A stretch of 45,585 nt of DNA. Origin: UBA5976 sp037137575 (lineage in GTDB: Bacteria > Actinomycetota > Actinomycetes > S36-B12 > UBA5976). The notes beneath the pieces are model-generated. The model was not told the DNA's origin, ran no database searches, and saw only the letters and a list, made by a program, of their open reading frames with translations. Shown in pieces: positions 23,451-30,198 of this stretch. The position numbers and the translations under genes are program-made. How positions within the stretch are numbered: the first letter of the stretch is position 1; each line of letters begins with the position of its first letter. The stretch covers positions 1 to 45,585 of the forward strand of contig JBAXKB010000007.1 in the NCBI GenBank assembly GCA_037137575.1, read 5' to 3'.

Positions 23451-24282
23451 CGAGATCCCTAACTCGCAAAGTCTCTTGCACTCGGATCGCAAATTGATCT
23501 GCTGATGGATACTCAACACTTTCAAACGTAAGACCCAGCGCCGGGGCCGCATAAATTTCTGGCTGCCTGGCTCGGCCCTTAAGGTATTGCGTTATCCATT
23601 CAACAGGGCGTTTTCCCTCGCCGACTTCCAACACTGCTCCCACGAGTCCGCGCACCATCGAATAACAGAATGCGTCTGCTCTAACATCTGCTCGAATTAA
23701 CCCATCTGGTGTTTCGCTCCAGTCAAAGCGCAATAAAGTGCGGATTGTTGTTGCCCCTTCGCGTTTTCGACAAAAGGCCGCGAAATCATGCAAACCAAGC
23801 AGTCGCTGACTCGCTTGCTGCATATCTGCCAAGTTCAACGGCATCCAACTTCGGTGCGCATGATTTCGCAGCAGTGGATTGCGCCCGGACAAATAAATCA
23901 AGTAAGAGTAGTTTCGGGCAAGCGCTGAAAACCGAGCATCAAAATCTGGTGTCGTGATTTCTAGATTTAGAAACGCGACATCTTCTGGCAACAGCGAGTT
24001 GAACTTATAAACCAGATCATTCATGTCCATCAGAGTTGATGTTGGAACATCAAAATGCACTACTTGGCCGCGCGCATGAACCCCAGCGTCTGTTCGGCCA
24101 GCGCACTGAACTGTGACTGGGTCAATTCTTAGAACAGTAGCCACAGCATGTTCAACTGTGGCTTGCACAGTGCGCTTATCTGGCTGAATACCCCAACCGA
24201 AAAAATCTTTACCGTCGTAGGCAAGTGTGCCCCGTAAACGAGTGAGCCCCTCTTGCACAGTGGCAAAAAGGGGCTCGCTCAT
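23437..24282 (-). CDS. truA: tRNA pseudouridine synthase A
   Basis: Isomerises uridines 38-40 in the tRNA anticodon stem. Catalytic Asp is D65 in AGRTDAGVHARGQVVHF; LRGTLAYDGKDFFGW opens the core and MVRGLVGAVLEVGEGK is the late conserved block. The start is placed at ATG 24280-24282, 22 bp after the rplQ stop; a longer frame reaching 24354 overlaps rplQ and is not credible. The first 14 codons fold into a strong hairpin (24241-24279), so a later GTG start (V9) is also possible. It follows rplQ as in most bacteria. Confidence 0.93.
   Translation of the reverse strand: MSEPLFATVQEGLTRLRGTLAYDGKDFFGWGIQPDKRTVQATVEHAVATVLRIDPVTVQCAGRTDAGVHARGQVVHFDVPTSTLMDMNDLVYKFNSLLPEDVAFLNLEITTPDFDARFSALARNYSYLIYLSGRNPLLRNHAHRSWMPLNLADMQQASQRLLGLHDFAAFCRKREGATTIRTLLRFDWSETPDGLIRADVRADAFCYSMVRGLVGAVLEVGEGKRPVEWITQYLKGRARQPEIYAAPALGLTFESVEYPSADQFAIRVQETLRVRDLDGTP
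24241..24279 (-). other. Hairpin over the first codons of truA
   Basis: Arms AGCGAGCCCCT and AGGGGCTCACT pair 10 of 11 positions around a 17-nt loop, beginning directly after the ATG. No T-run follows. Such a stem should impede translation initiation or mark a processing point between rplQ and truA. The single mismatch is C-A in the mRNA, whereas the opposite strand would have a G-T wobble, which slightly weakens the case for an mRNA role. Confidence 0.45.
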
Positions 24283-24294
24283 TGAACTATTATT

Positions 24295-24316
24295 ACTGAA
24301 AGTTTTAGCCTTCAGT
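24295..24316 (-). other. Hairpin with the rplQ stop codon in its loop
   Basis: ACTGAA (last codons of rplQ) pairs with TTCAGT after the gene, six perfect base pairs around a 10-nt loop containing TAA. No U-tract. Confidence 0.35.
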
Positions 24317-24940
24317 GGACTCTTGCGCGGATTCGCCCGGAGCTTCTTCGGCAACTACTTCTTGCGCAGGTGCTTCGTCAGCGACAACTTCTTCTGCAGT
24401 CTCAGCAGATGCTTCGTCAGTTGCAGCTTCAGCTTCAATCGCTTCTACTTCTTCAACTGCTGCCTGTTCTTCTACAGAGTCAACAACTTCATCAACCGGT
24501 GTTTCCACAACTTCTTCAACGGCCGGCGCAGCTTTTGCCGCAACCTTGGTTGCCGCAGTTGCTTCACGAACCACAGCTTCAGCTAATGGTTCACACAATT
24601 CGATAATCGCCATTGGAGCATTGTCACCTTTACGTGGACCAATTTTCACAATGCGCGTGTAACCGCCCTGACGATTTTCAAAACGTGGACCGATTTCAGC
24701 GAAGAGTGTGTGCACGACATCCTTGTTACGGATTACGGTAAGCACGCGACGACGAGCATGTAGATCGCCCTTCTTTGCGAAAGTCACCAGACGCTCAGCA
24801 ACCGGACGCAAGCGACGTGCGCGAGCTTCAGTTGTTGTGATACGACCGTGTTCGAACAAAGCAGTTGCAAGGTTCGCAAGAATCAAGCGCTCGTGTGATG
24901 CGCTTCCGCCCATACGGGCACCTTTGGATGGCCTTGGCAT
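24305..24940 (-). CDS. rplQ: 50S ribosomal protein L17 with long acidic tail
   Basis: The core, residues 1-118 (MPRPSKGARMGGSASHERLI, NLATALFEHGRITTTEARA, GGYTRIVKIGPRKGDNAPMAIIEL), is standard L17. The remaining roughly 90 residues are almost all Ala, Glu, Val and Asp (EEVVETPVDEVVDSVEEQAA and similar), giving 211 residues against about 120 in E. coli. Acidic L17 tails occur in other actinobacteria. The tail is probably disordered and outside the ribosome body. Follows rpoA by 38 bp. Confidence 0.97.
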   Translation of the reverse strand: MPRPSKGARMGGSASHERLILANLATALFEHGRITTTEARARRLRPVAERLVTFAKKGDLHARRRVLTVIRNKDVVHTLFAEIGPRFENRQGGYTRIVKIGPRKGDNAPMAIIELCEPLAEAVVREATAATKVAAKAAPAVEEVVETPVDEVVDSVEEQAAVEEVEAIEAEAATDEASAETAEEVVADEAPAQEVVAEEAPGESAQESTEG

Positions 24941-24952
24941 ATTCTTCTCCTG

Positions 24953-24964
24953 TCAGTACTGACT
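24953..24964. repeat. 12-bp palindrome between rplQ and rpoA
   Basis: GTCAGT followed by ACTGAC, a perfect palindrome just upstream of the rplQ Shine-Dalgarno sequence AGGAGA. It can form only a four-pair RNA hairpin. Confidence 0.3.
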
Positions 24965-24966
24965 GG

Positions 24967-24994
24967 GAACGAGCACTCTTAGAGTTGCTCGTCC
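24967..24994 (-). other. Strong hairpin with the rpoA stop codon as its loop
   Basis: In the mRNA GGACGAGC pairs with GCTCGTTCC-side bases, an A bulges, then ACTC pairs with GAGT, leaving TAA, the rpoA stop, as the whole 3-nt loop. That is 12 pairs in total, one a G-U wobble present only in the minus-strand RNA. It covers the last four rpoA codons and ten bases after it. No T-run follows. Confidence 0.55.
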
Positions 24995-26070
24995 TCAGCG
25001 AAACTTTGATCGTCGTCTGCGGTATCTTCAGCTACAACTGGTGCAGCAGTGTTAGGTGCACTCGAGAAGATAGCTTCTTCTTCGTAATCGTCCTCATCAA
25101 ATGCGCTTGCATACTGACTTGGATCGAATCCTGGGGGGCTGTCCTTAAGTGCGATGCCCATTGATGCCAATTTGTCCTTGACTTCATCAATTGACTTAGC
25201 ACCGAAGTTACGGATGTCCATTAGGTCTGCTTCACTGCGAGTGATTAGTTCACCAACAGTGTGAATGCCTTCACGCTTCAAGCAGTTGTATGAACGAACA
25301 GTTAGGTCAAGTGCCTCAACTGGCATGCTTAGCTGGCCGGCATCAAACTGCTCGGTTACTGATGGACCAATTTCGATACCTTCAGCTTCAACGTTAAGTT
25401 CACGAGCCAAACCGAATAGTTCAACCAAAGTCGCGCCCGCTGATGCAACAGCATCGCGTGGGCTGATTGAACCCTTGGTCTCAACATCTAGAACTAGTGA
25501 ATCGAAGTCGGTGCGCTGTTCAACACGAGTCGCTTCAACCTTGTACATCACCTTAAGTACTGGTGAGTAAATTGAGTCAACTGGAATCCGGCCGATTTCG
25601 CCGCCACTTGCTTTGTTGTTAGCCGCTGAAACATAACCGCGACCCAGTTCAACAATGATCTGGATGTCTAGCTTGCCTTTGCCATTGAGGGTGGCGATGT
25701 AAAGCTCTGGATTGAAGATTTCAACACCTGCTGGTGGCTGAATGTCAGCTGCGGTTACCGCACCTGGACCCTGCTTGCGCAAGTACAACTCAACTGGCTC
25801 ATCAAACTGTGATGAAACAACAAGATTCTTGAGGTTCAAAATAAGTTCGGTGATGTCTTCTTTCACGCCTTCAACTGTGGTGAATTCGTGGAGTACGCCG
25901 TCAACCTTGATGCTGGTGATAGCAGCACCTGGGATTGATGAAAGTAGTGTGCGACGAAGTGAGTTACCCAATGTGTAACCAAACCCTGGCTCTAGTGGAG
26001 CAAGGGTGAAGCGCGAACGGGTTTCACTTAGTTTTTCTTCTTTTAGTTCTGGGCGGACTGAGATCAGCAT
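24979..26070 (-). CDS. rpoA: DNA-directed RNA polymerase subunit alpha
   Basis: Scaffold subunit that dimerises to start RNA polymerase assembly and contacts activators and UP elements. The 363 residues have the N-terminal domain (FTLAPLEPGFGYTLGNSLRRTLLSS at about 22-46), the linker, and the C-terminal domain (LTVRSYNCLKREGIHTVGELITRSEADLM, then NFGAKSIDEVKDKLASMGI). The last 50 residues are an acidic tail, longer than in E. coli, as seen in actinobacteria. Placed between rpsD and rplQ. Confidence 0.98.
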   Translation of the reverse strand: MLISVRPELKEEKLSETRSRFTLAPLEPGFGYTLGNSLRRTLLSSIPGAAITSIKVDGVLHEFTTVEGVKEDITELILNLKNLVVSSQFDEPVELYLRKQGPGAVTAADIQPPAGVEIFNPELYIATLNGKGKLDIQIIVELGRGYVSAANNKASGGEIGRIPVDSIYSPVLKVMYKVEATRVEQRTDFDSLVLDVETKGSISPRDAVASAGATLVELFGLARELNVEAEGIEIGPSVTEQFDAGQLSMPVEALDLTVRSYNCLKREGIHTVGELITRSEADLMDIRNFGAKSIDEVKDKLASMGIALKDSPPGFDPSQYASAFDEDDYEEEAIFSSAPNTAAPVVAEDTADDDQSFAEDEQL

Positions 26071-26085
26071 AGTTTCTTCCTTCCA

Positions 26086-26109
26086 GCGACAACCAACATT
26101 TGAAGTCGC
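26086..26109 (-). other. Hairpin between rpsD and rpoA
   Basis: GCGAC and GTCGC pair, with an inner CAA/TTG stem, 16 nt upstream of the rpoA start. Modest stability; could influence rpoA translation. Confidence 0.3.
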
Positions 26110-26121
26110 AGTTTGAGTTTT

Positions 26122-26748
26122 TTACTTAGAGTAAAGTTCGACGATTAGCTGTTCTTGGACCTGCGTGTCAATTACTTCACGAGCAGGTAGTGCATGAACA
26201 AGGACGCGCATCCCGGCTGGAATAACTTCCAACCAAGCTGGCACAGTGCGCTCACCAATTTCTGAGTAAGCAACCTGGAATGGTGTCATTTCAAATGAGC
26301 TTGGGCGCAACTGAATAACATCATTAGGGCTTACACGGTAAGACGGGATGTCAACCTTTTTGCCATTAACCAAGAAGTGACCGTGGCGCACAACCTGGCG
26401 GGCCATATCGCGGCTCTTTGCAAAACCAGCGCGGTAAACAACATTGTCAAGACGTGATTCCAAAATACGAAGCAGGTTTTCACCAGTCTTGCCGTGTTTA
26501 CGGCTAGCTTCTTCGTAGTAGTTGCGGAACTGCTTTTCAAGCACGCCGTAGATACGAGCGGCTTTCTGCTTCTCGCGCATCTGTAATAAGTACTCAGATT
26601 CCTTTGTACGGTTACGACCATGCTGACCCGGTGGGTAAGGGCGTGATTCCATCGGGCACTTTGGTGATTCACACTTTGAACCCTTGAGGAACAATTTGGT
26701 CTTCTCGCGACGGCAACGCTTGCAGTCTGGTCCGGTATAACGAGCCAT
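26122..26748 (-). CDS. rpsD: 30S ribosomal protein S4 (zinc-binding type)
   Basis: Primary 16S rRNA-binding protein, 208 residues. Near the N-terminus C9, C12, C26 and C31 form a zinc site (CKRCRREKTKLFLKGSKCESPKC region), so this is the C+ form. The S4 RNA-binding domain follows from about residue 97 (RLDNVVYRAGFAKSRDMARQVVRHGHFLVNGKK). S4 represses its own operon by binding a leader in E. coli and B. subtilis; a structured element lies upstream of rpsM here. Cotranscribed with rpsK and rpoA. Confidence 0.98.
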   Translation of the reverse strand: MARYTGPDCKRCRREKTKLFLKGSKCESPKCPMESRPYPPGQHGRNRTKESEYLLQMREKQKAARIYGVLEKQFRNYYEEASRKHGKTGENLLRILESRLDNVVYRAGFAKSRDMARQVVRHGHFLVNGKKVDIPSYRVSPNDVIQLRPSSFEMTPFQVAYSEIGERTVPAWLEVIPAGMRVLVHALPAREVIDTQVQEQLIVELYSK

Positions 26749-26776
26749 AAGTTTTTACTCTCCTACTATCGAATCG

Positions 26777-27184
26777 TTAGACGCGGCGGCGCTTTGGCGG
26801 GCGGCAACCGTTGTGAGGGATTGGGGTGGTGTCTTGGATCGTGCCAACTTCAAGGCCAGCGGCCTGAAGTGAACGAATAGCGGTCTCGCGGCCGGAGCCT
26901 GGACCTTTAACAAACACGTCTACTTTGCGCATACCGTGTTCCATTGCACGCTTAGCAGCTGCTTCAGCAGCCATCTGTGCGGCGAATGGGGTGCTCTTAC
27001 GGCTGCCCTTGAAGCCAACCTGACCTGCAGATGACCATGCAATAACGGCGCCGGTTGGATCGGTGATTGAAACGATTGTGTTGTTGAATGTGCTTTTGAT
27101 GTAGGCCTGACCCACAGCAACATTCTTCTTCTCTTTGCGGCGGATCTTCTTAGCACCCGCTGCAGCAGATTTCTTTGGAGGCAT
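26777..27184 (-). CDS. rpsK: 30S ribosomal protein S11
   Basis: Platform protein of the 30S subunit, 135 residues. Diagnostic segments: AYIKSTFNNTIVSITDPTGAVIAWSS, GFKGSRKSTPFAAQ, VFVKGPGSGRETAIRSLQAAGLEV and the C-terminal PIPHNGCRPPKRRRV. The lysine-rich first 20 residues are common in actinobacterial S11. It lies 36 bp after rpsM. Confidence 0.98.
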   Translation of the reverse strand: MPPKKSAAAGAKKIRRKEKKNVAVGQAYIKSTFNNTIVSITDPTGAVIAWSSAGQVGFKGSRKSTPFAAQMAAEAAAKRAMEHGMRKVDVFVKGPGSGRETAIRSLQAAGLEVGTIQDTTPIPHNGCRPPKRRRV

Positions 27185-27217
27185 TGGTTCCTTTTCCTAA
27201 TTCTCGGGGAAGCAGGT

Positions 27218-27231
27218 CGACTACTTAGTCG
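27218..27231 (-). other. Short hairpin at the rpsM stop codon
   Basis: CGACT and AGTCG pair around AAGT; the TAG stop straddles loop and stem. Five pairs, so chance is possible. Confidence 0.3.
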
Positions 27232-27598
27232 CCTTCTTCTTTCCAGCCACGGTCTTCTTAGGACCTTTACGGGTACGGGCATTTGTGTGGGTGCGCTGTC
27301 CACGGACAGGCATTCCACGACGATGACGGATTCCTTGGTATGAGCCAATTTCTACTTTGCGACGAATGTCAGCTTGTACTTCACGTCGAAGGTCACCTTC
27401 GATTTTGAAGTTCGCTTCGATGAATTCGCGAAGTGGAACTAGTTGCTCATCTGTTAGATCCTTGACGCGCAAATCTGGGCTGATGCCGGTTGCCGCGAGG
27501 ATTTCATCCGCGCGGGTAGGGCCAATGCCATAAATGTAAGTAAGTGCAATCTCTAGACGCTTTTCGCGTGGGAGATCAACACCAACAAGACGTGCCAT
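27221..27598 (-). CDS. rpsM: 30S ribosomal protein S13
   Basis: Head protein of the 30S subunit that contacts 50S and the P-site tRNA, 125 residues. MARLVGVDLPREKRLEIALTYIYGIG opens it and GSYQGIRHRRGMPVRGQRTHTNARTRKGP is the diagnostic C-terminal part. The ATG has no good Shine-Dalgarno sequence. A four-codon frame (ATG AGT AAC GCC TGA) ends on the rpsM start as TGATG, and a multi-helix RNA element lies 38 nt upstream. Confidence 0.98.
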   Translation of the reverse strand: MARLVGVDLPREKRLEIALTYIYGIGPTRADEILAATGISPDLRVKDLTDEQLVPLREFIEANFKIEGDLRREVQADIRRKVEIGSYQGIRHRRGMPVRGQRTHTNARTRKGPKKTVAGKKKATK

Positions 27599-27636
27599 CA
27601 GGCGTTACTCATTTCTTTTCATGTCAAAGGTTTGGC

Positions 27637-27742
27637 ACGATTCACCAGTTCTTGCCGCCTGACAAGATCTCTAGCCTTTGATCGCCTAGAGGTGCCGTCC
27701 ACCACAGCACGCACGCGTACTCGATGGGATCGGGTGAATCGT
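27637..27742 (-). ncRNA. Multi-helix RNA element between rpmJ and rpsM
   Basis: A 106-nt element closed by a perfect 10-bp helix: ACGATTCACC (27742-27733) pairs with GGTGAATCGT (27646-27637). Inside, in transcript order: CGAT/ATCG with a 3-nt loop directly stacked on the closing helix (27732-27722), GTGC/GCAC (27710-27692), CTCTAG/CTAGAG with an 11-nt loop (27691-27669), and TCTTG/CAAGA with an 8-nt loop (27667-27650). It starts 13 nt after the rpmJ stop and ends 38 nt before rpsM. It is not a tRNA. The position suits an autoregulatory leader for the alpha operon, with S4 as the prime ligand by analogy with E. coli; the shape matches no family I can name. Confidence 0.6.
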
Positions 27743-27755
27743 CTTTTGGTACCTG

Positions 27756-27869
27756 TTAGCCCTGACGCTGTTTGTGGCGTGGGTTCTCACAAATAACCAT
27801 GACGACACCATGACGACGAATGACTTTACACTTATCGCACATTGGCTTTACTGAGGGATTAACCTTCAC
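27756..27869 (-). CDS. rpmJ: 50S ribosomal protein L36
   Basis: A 37-residue protein: MKVNPSVKPMCDKCKVIRR, then HGVVMVICENPRHKQRQG. Zinc ligands C11, C14, C27 and H32 mark the C+ form. The start is GTG at 27867-27869, with GGACGGAA a few bases upstream, and the stop is TAA at 27756-27758. It sits 14 bp after infA in the usual infA-rpmJ-rpsM order. Confidence 0.97.
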   Translation of the reverse strand: MKVNPSVKPMCDKCKVIRRHGVVMVICENPRHKQRQG

Positions 27870-27883
27870 TGTTTCCGTCCTGC

Positions 27884-28105
27884 TTACTTGTACCGATACA
27901 CAATTCGTCCACGAGTCAGATCGTATGGAGATAGCTCCACAATCACTTTGTCGTCCGGAAGAATACGAATGTAGTGCATTCGCATCTTGCCAGAAATGTG
28001 TGCAAGTACTTTGTGACCATTTTCCAACTCGACCCGGAACATTGCGTTCGGAAGCGATTCAGTGATGGTGCCTTCGAGTTCGATGGCGCCGTCTTTTTTG
28101 GCCAT
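27884..28105 (-). CDS. infA: Translation initiation factor IF-1
   Basis: A 73-residue OB-fold protein that binds the 30S A site during initiation. KDGAIELEGTITESLPNAMFRVELENGHKVLAHISGKMR and the C-terminal YDLTRGRIVYRYK are classic. AAGGAG occurs upstream but 13 nt from the ATG, further than usual. A small hairpin (TCGGA/TCCGA, loop AAAC, 28135-28148) lies in the 130-nt gap before it. Confidence 0.98.
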   Translation of the reverse strand: MAKKDGAIELEGTITESLPNAMFRVELENGHKVLAHISGKMRMHYIRILPDDKVIVELSPYDLTRGRIVYRYK

Positions 28106-28235
28106 AAAGGTTTTTGCACTCCTTGGACTTGACTTCGGAGTTTTCCGAGAGCCAAATAGAGACTTTACGGTAAAACCCCACTAAATAGGAAATCGGAGTT
28201 CGTAAATCAGAGAAAATTGCCTGAAAATAGCAGTT

Positions 28236-28778
28236 TTATTTGAAATCTGATTTTTGCAAACTTGCTTGGGCTACCGCAACAAGCGCGCGGATTATTGCTG
28301 CAATAAAGACAAAATCAATAATTATCTGAGCGCTAACTAGAAGCCGAGCTAAATCTGAATGGGGCGTTATGTCGCCAAAACCGACTGTGCCAAATGTGAC
28401 GATTGTGAAATAAAGCGCCGAACTATGTGTAAGTGGTTCAGTAAATGCGCCGGCGTCCAAATGGGAAATCAGCAAGTAGGTGCCAGCAAAGAGGCAAATA
28501 AATTGAACCAGTAAAACAACTAAGGCTTCAAGAGTCTTTAGCTGAGGTAATGGCGCGGACAAGATTCGGCGAATAAGTACCACAATCACAACTAGCAACA
28601 GACTTAGCCCCACGACGAGACGCAGGACAGCTTGGCGATTATTCGATAGTCCGTCGTAAGGAAGAGTGAAAAATATTGCCAGAGACACAACAAAGAAGGC
28701 GACAATGAAAATGGTCGATCGGAAAATTTCGCGACGTAGTTCGCTCTTAGTTAGTTCAAGTAGTTTCTTGGCAGCCAC
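28236..28778 (-). CDS. Potassium-channel-like protein (Ion_trans_2 family)
   Basis: A 180-residue membrane protein with four hydrophobic segments (about 21-40, 50-70, 84-106 and 143-168). The last two flank a pore loop with the selectivity filter TVGFGD at 131-136 preceded by ALYFTIVTFG. The basic start MAAKKLLELTKSELRRE is cytoplasmic. This fits a small tetrameric K+ channel with two extra N-terminal helices; no RCK/TrkA-N regulatory domain is attached. It lies between map and infA, an unusual position, on the same strand with gaps of 29 and 130 bp. Selectivity for potassium is inferred from the filter. Confidence 0.85.
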   Translation of the reverse strand: MAAKKLLELTKSELRREIFRSTIFIVAFFVVSLAIFFTLPYDGLSNNRQAVLRLVVGLSLLLVVIVVLIRRILSAPLPQLKTLEALVVLLVQFICLFAGTYLLISHLDAGAFTEPLTHSSALYFTIVTFGTVGFGDITPHSDLARLLVSAQIIIDFVFIAAIIRALVAVAQASLQKSDFK

Positions 28779-28807
28779 CTGGAGTACCTCCCTAAGTTGA
28801 GCCTAGA

Positions 28808-29635
28808 TTATGCGCGTGCCATTGCTGGGCTAGCAATGCCGTTTGCAGCGAAGTACTGTCCCCCGCCATCTAGAGCCGTTAGCACCCAAGGACCTTCTTG
28901 CGTAAGCGCCACCGTGTGTTCCCAATGACTTGCCCATGAATGATCATCCGTTACAACTGTCCAGTTGTCATCCAAGGTGTGTACGTGGCGCTCGCCGAGT
29001 GTGACCATCGGCTCGATAGCTAGAGCCATCCCAGCGATCAATTCAGGACCTCGTCCTGGCGCACCAAAGTTTGGCACTGACGGATCCATATGCATCTTGC
29101 TGCCGATGCCGTGCCCAACAAACTCTTCAAGAATTCCGTATGGCCCGGCTGAGCGAACAATCTGTTCAACACTGTGACTAATATCGCTTAGGCGATTGCC
29201 GACCACTGCTTTAGCGAGGCCAGCCCAGAGCGCAGATTTTGTCACAGCGCTCAACTTCTTCACTTCGTCACTGCAGGTGCCAATTTCAATCGTGATAGCG
29301 GCGTCGCCATGCCAGCCTTGCACGATTGCCCCAAAATCAATAGAGAGAATATCGCCATCTTGTAACACTCGATCATTTGGAATCCCGTGCACAACTTCAT
29401 CATTGACTGATGAACAAATCACTGCTGGATATCCGTAGTACCCCAAGAACGAAGAGTCTGCGCCAGCTTTCTTCAACTCTTCGCGCGCAATGAGATCTAA
29501 GTCGTTTGTGGTTACTCCCGGTCCAGCCTCAACTTTTAGCTTGGCCAAAGTGGTTGCAACGACAAGACCTGCTTTGCGCATTAAATCAATTTGCGCCGCA
29601 GTCTTGATTTCAATTTTATCTTTTCGACCAAACAT
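28808..29635 (-). CDS. map: Methionine aminopeptidase, type I
   Basis: Removes the N-terminal Met from nascent proteins. The 275-residue pita-bread-fold enzyme shows the metal ligands in GDILSIDFGAIVQGWHGDAAIT (two Asp), GHGIGSKMHMDPSVPN (His), and LAIEPMV (Glu), with the last Glu near the C-terminus. The substrate-binding His is in VNDEVVHGIP. No N-terminal zinc-finger extension. It follows adk by five bases, as usual in the spc region. Confidence 0.97.
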   Translation of the reverse strand: MFGRKDKIEIKTAAQIDLMRKAGLVVATTLAKLKVEAGPGVTTNDLDLIAREELKKAGADSSFLGYYGYPAVICSSVNDEVVHGIPNDRVLQDGDILSIDFGAIVQGWHGDAAITIEIGTCSDEVKKLSAVTKSALWAGLAKAVVGNRLSDISHSVEQIVRSAGPYGILEEFVGHGIGSKMHMDPSVPNFGAPGRGPELIAGMALAIEPMVTLGERHVHTLDDNWTVVTDDHSWASHWEHTVALTQEGPWVLTALDGGGQYFAANGIASPAMARA

Positions 29636-29640
29636 GAACG

Positions 29641-30198
29641 CTACACATTCAATACAGAATGGATGCGCTGTGCCACTTCATCCCTCGAGCCAAGTCCATC
29701 AACTGAAACAAGAATGCCTCGGCTTGAATATAGGTCAATCAGTGGCGCAGTTTGCTCTTCGTAAATTTCTAGGCGGCGGCGCACAACTTCTTCAGTGTCA
29801 TCTGCTCGGCCTTGTTGATGGGCGCGATTTAGTAATCGAGCTACGACCTCGTCAGTATCGGCGCGCAGAACCAGAACTCTATCTAGGACATGCTCACCGA
29901 GCATCTCATCAAGTTCTGTTACCTGGGCTACAGTGCGCGGGTAACCATCGAGTAGGAAACCTGCCTGGGCATCGCTCTGGCTTAGTCGATCGCGGACCAT
30001 ATCGTTGGTTACTGAATCGGGTACGTACTCACCGGCATCCATGTACTTCTGAGCTTCGAGCCCAAGAGCAGTACCCTGCGATAAATTGGCGCGAAATAAA
30101 TCGCCAGTTGAAATGTGTGCGATGCCAAGAGTTTCGCCAATCTGTGTGGCTTGTGTGCCTTTACCGGCTCCGGGCGGGCCCATAATGAGCAAACGCAT
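29641..30198 (-). CDS. adk: Adenylate kinase, short form
   Basis: Interconverts ATP, ADP and AMP. The 185-residue protein opens MRLLIMGPPGAGKGTQ with the P-loop at 7-14, then ISTGDLFRANL for AMP binding and FLLDGYPRTVAQ. The LID is the short, non-zinc type: between VLRADTDEVVARL and DDTEEVVRRRL there is no Cys cluster, as in other actinobacterial Adk. ATG overlaps the secY stop by one base. Confidence 0.98.
   Translation of the reverse strand: MRLLIMGPPGAGKGTQATQIGETLGIAHISTGDLFRANLSQGTALGLEAQKYMDAGEYVPDSVTNDMVRDRLSQSDAQAGFLLDGYPRTVAQVTELDEMLGEHVLDRVLVLRADTDEVVARLLNRAHQQGRADDTEEVVRRRLEIYEEQTAPLIDLYSSRGILVSVDGLGSRDEVAQRIHSVLNV

Noticed and set aside
21789..23552. ABC-F gene starting at 23552
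   Set aside because: The extra 34 residues overlap truA heavily and are unconserved; the ATG at 23450 has AGGGA at good spacing.
24282..24354. TruA starting at 24354
   Set aside because: The added residues lie over the rplQ end in another frame and are Lys/Ser-rich by accident of the acidic-tail codons.
24315..24662. Plus-strand Ser/Ala/Thr-rich frames opposite the rplQ tail
   Set aside because: They are shadows of the repetitive Glu/Ala codons of L17; no Shine-Dalgarno sequence or family similarity.
27599..27623. TTGACA-like promoter just upstream of rpsM
   Set aside because: A TTGACA is present (27619-27624), but at 16-18 bp there is no TANNNT hexamer before the rpsM start.
27637..27742. 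tRNA or tmRNA gene at this position
   Set aside because: No T-loop GGTTCRANTCC, no CCA-type acceptor layout, and the closing helix is 10 bp.
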